Shown piece after piece: positions 62,020-64,000 of a stretch of DNA of 64,000 bases. A program made the position numbers and the translations under genes. Positions within the stretch are counted from its first letter, which is position 1. Each line of letters starts with the position of its first letter. The notes under the pieces are model-generated. The model worked only from the letters and a program-made list of their open reading frames with translations, made no database searches and had not been told where the DNA came from. Source of the stretch: Polyodon spathula (lineage: Eukaryota; Chordata; Actinopteri; Acipenseriformes; Polyodontidae). The stretch lies in assembly GCF_017654505.1 (NCBI RefSeq), contig NC_054538.1, positions 23,477,783 to 23,541,782 of the forward strand, given 5' to 3'.

Positions 62020-64000
62020 TCTCGTGTATGGTATTAAACGCTGCGTAGTGTAGAAGCTAACCGTAACTAATATGGTTTAAAGGCATAATGTGGACAGGGC
62101 CTCAGTCTATCATCTCTGGACTGATACAGCTATCATTTCTGCAACATCTTCTTGTTAATTCTTATTAAAATTATACTTTGGTTATCACTTGATTTCACCT
62201 GGCTTCTTGAGTTCGGCTCGTTTATTACATTTGCTCATAAATGTCCACCTACAGTAGCTGTTTCTATGATATTTGGTTCTAAAAAAGCCAGCACCAATAC
62301 GCTGTTGTTAAGAGAACTAATGATGCCATGATAAATGTTGTTAACTTTGATATACCATATAGAGGGGTAAAATGCATTGCTTTAAACAGGTTATTAATTC
62401 TGCATACAGTACAATGTGCTTTTATGTGTAAAATGTATTTGTTTTAAAATTAAAATTATTGATGTGTGAAGAGGTTCTAGTAATGATTTTACTTTGGACC
62501 TGAGGACACTAATGTATATTAGAAAACTCACATATCGTCATAGCCAATAAGATTCCGAGTAGTAGGCCCTCATACACAAAAACACAACAAAAAACAGGAT
62601 TGTTACATTTAAATTAAGTTTTACAAAATGTATCCTTCCACCGATGCAAAATAGTCCTATACTTTGGCAGTAGAGGGCTACCAATTGGTTTAAATAACTT
62701 ATTACTGCTGAATGAATTGTTTGTTTTAATTTTATAGCTATGCAGGGGTATTTACTTATGCATTTAATATACTACATCTTAAATATATTGTATTGAATTG
62801 ACATGTAAACTTGATGTTTGAAATTACTGTTTCCCTACAATAATCACACTTTGCACCTTTATATTTTAAACAGCAGGGCTTTGTTTATTCTCACACCATT
62901 CCTCCAGATTCTCAGGTTCAACACATCAGTTGAACTCAAGGGGCAATGGTAGGCAAGCTGGCTTGCTTGTGCGCATAGTCGGCACAAACAAAACTGCTAA
63001 GTACATTTTAATACACAGTGAATTACTGCAATTACTGTACTTTTGTTTAACTGAATACTTGAAAATTCGAATCCATTTTATTTCCTTATACATGATCCCT
63101 TTGTAGTTGTTAAGGTTCAACCCAACCATGCAATGGTAGTTTTCGAAACTGTTGATCGACTGCACTTGGCACTGAAGTCTGGAGCTTCAAACCTTGGGCC
63201 AATCAGATCAAAATTGTATAATTTTAAAGAAGACATCTGAGGAGATTTTATATTTAAAATGTGTATGATTCTGTTTACTTCTGACAATGTTTGACTAATG
63301 AATAATTTATTATGAAAAAAGCTAAATATATAAGTGGGTTGTAGCTTTTAACACCAGTTGTATTGGCAGCAGATTTCACTTTCAAAAGCTGTTGAACCAA
63401 ACATGTTTTGATCTTTCTTGTACTCCATTAACCATATGGCTTTGGATTGTTAGCAGACAATCGGGATGTAGTACATTTCCCCACCATTTTATAAATATAT
63501 TTCATTTTAATGGAACCTTGATTTTCGATACTGTTTGGTATACTGTATGTGCTCTCTTTTCTGCAGCACCTTGCTCCTTTCACTCAACAGTTGATAACAC
63601 TTGAATAGCAACTGTGATACTTTTATGCTTTTCTTCAACAAGAAATCAATTTCTGACTATTCAAGTTGTGCAGCCAAGTAGAAAAGCAAATCCTTAGACA
63701 ATTAAATAATACCAGGTTTGATCACGATTAAAAGAAAAAATCCAATAAGCTTCACAATGACACATTTTAAGCAAGTAATTCAATTTGTGTAGGGTTTGAA
63801 ATAATACCAGATCCCCATAGTACAATGTAATTTTCTTATACTCTGTGGAACCGCACTGAAAATGGCAGTAAATAAAATACTTGCGATAAAGGTGTTGGTG
63901 TGTTTGGTTTGCTTCGTTTACCTTTGTTTATTTGTTGTTAATATTCAAAACCTATCCTATGCATTGGTATCCATAATGCAATTACGTGTATTAATATGTG
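62020..64000. other. Intron, no gene recognised
   Basis: AT-rich, with no supported exon or mobile element. Confidence 0.5.

Overview
This looks like vertebrate nuclear DNA, most likely from a ray-finned fish. It is AT-rich and has split genes with GT-AG introns. It is dense in fish-type mobile elements: Tc1 transposons, CR1, L2 and L1-like LINEs, a Ty3/Gypsy-class element, and a tRNA-derived SINE that I associate with non-teleost fish such as sturgeons, paddlefish or gars. The species itself is inference.

The only host gene I can support lies on the + strand. It is an internal part of eys (eyes shut homolog), a very large secreted EGF/laminin-G protein of the photoreceptor matrix. Ten coding exons lie between 11698 and 59198: 11698-11891, 13034-13161, 18285-18399, 26820-26979, 28599-28703, 30665-30804, 32299-32462, 37806-38059, 41951-42055 and 59076-59198. 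They join without a stop into about 496 residues, with about 13 EGF modules. Exon lengths and phases match what I recall of human EYS coding exons 6 to 14, plus one additional 105-bp EGF exon. The signal peptide and 5' exons lie before the window, and the laminin-G half lies after it. No promoter or terminator of the gene is inside the window.

The rest is intron filled with repeats. From 1 to 11697 there are a CR1 LINE (1255-3345), an L1-like LINE (3783-6060), an inverted CR1 fragment (6236-7130) and a Tc1 copy between TA microsatellites (7353-8860). From 13162 to 26819 there are a solo LTR, a deleted Tc1, a nested inverted-repeat structure (19310-20905) and a nearly intact Tc1 (21503-23161). 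From 26980 to 41950 there are two broken Tc1 copies, one ending in a fold-back of its own transposase, a 1.5-kb Tc1 family (39176-40676), hairpin MITEs, a degenerate tandem repeat and a LINE 3' fragment. The 17-kb intron 42056-59075 holds a 630-bp palindrome with CACTA-like ends and a 3-bp target duplication (42391-43020). It also holds a Gypsy-class element whose integrase precedes its reverse transcriptase and whose Gag resembles a SCAN domain (about 43930-49130), and an L2 LINE split by a SINE and a solo LTR. A MITE-sized Tc1 (55521-56506) follows.

The best candidates for a notable system are the Gmr1-like retroelement and the palindromic CACTA-like element. The remaining elements belong to known classes. 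None of the mobile elements has an intact open reading frame, although one Tc1 is a single stop codon away.
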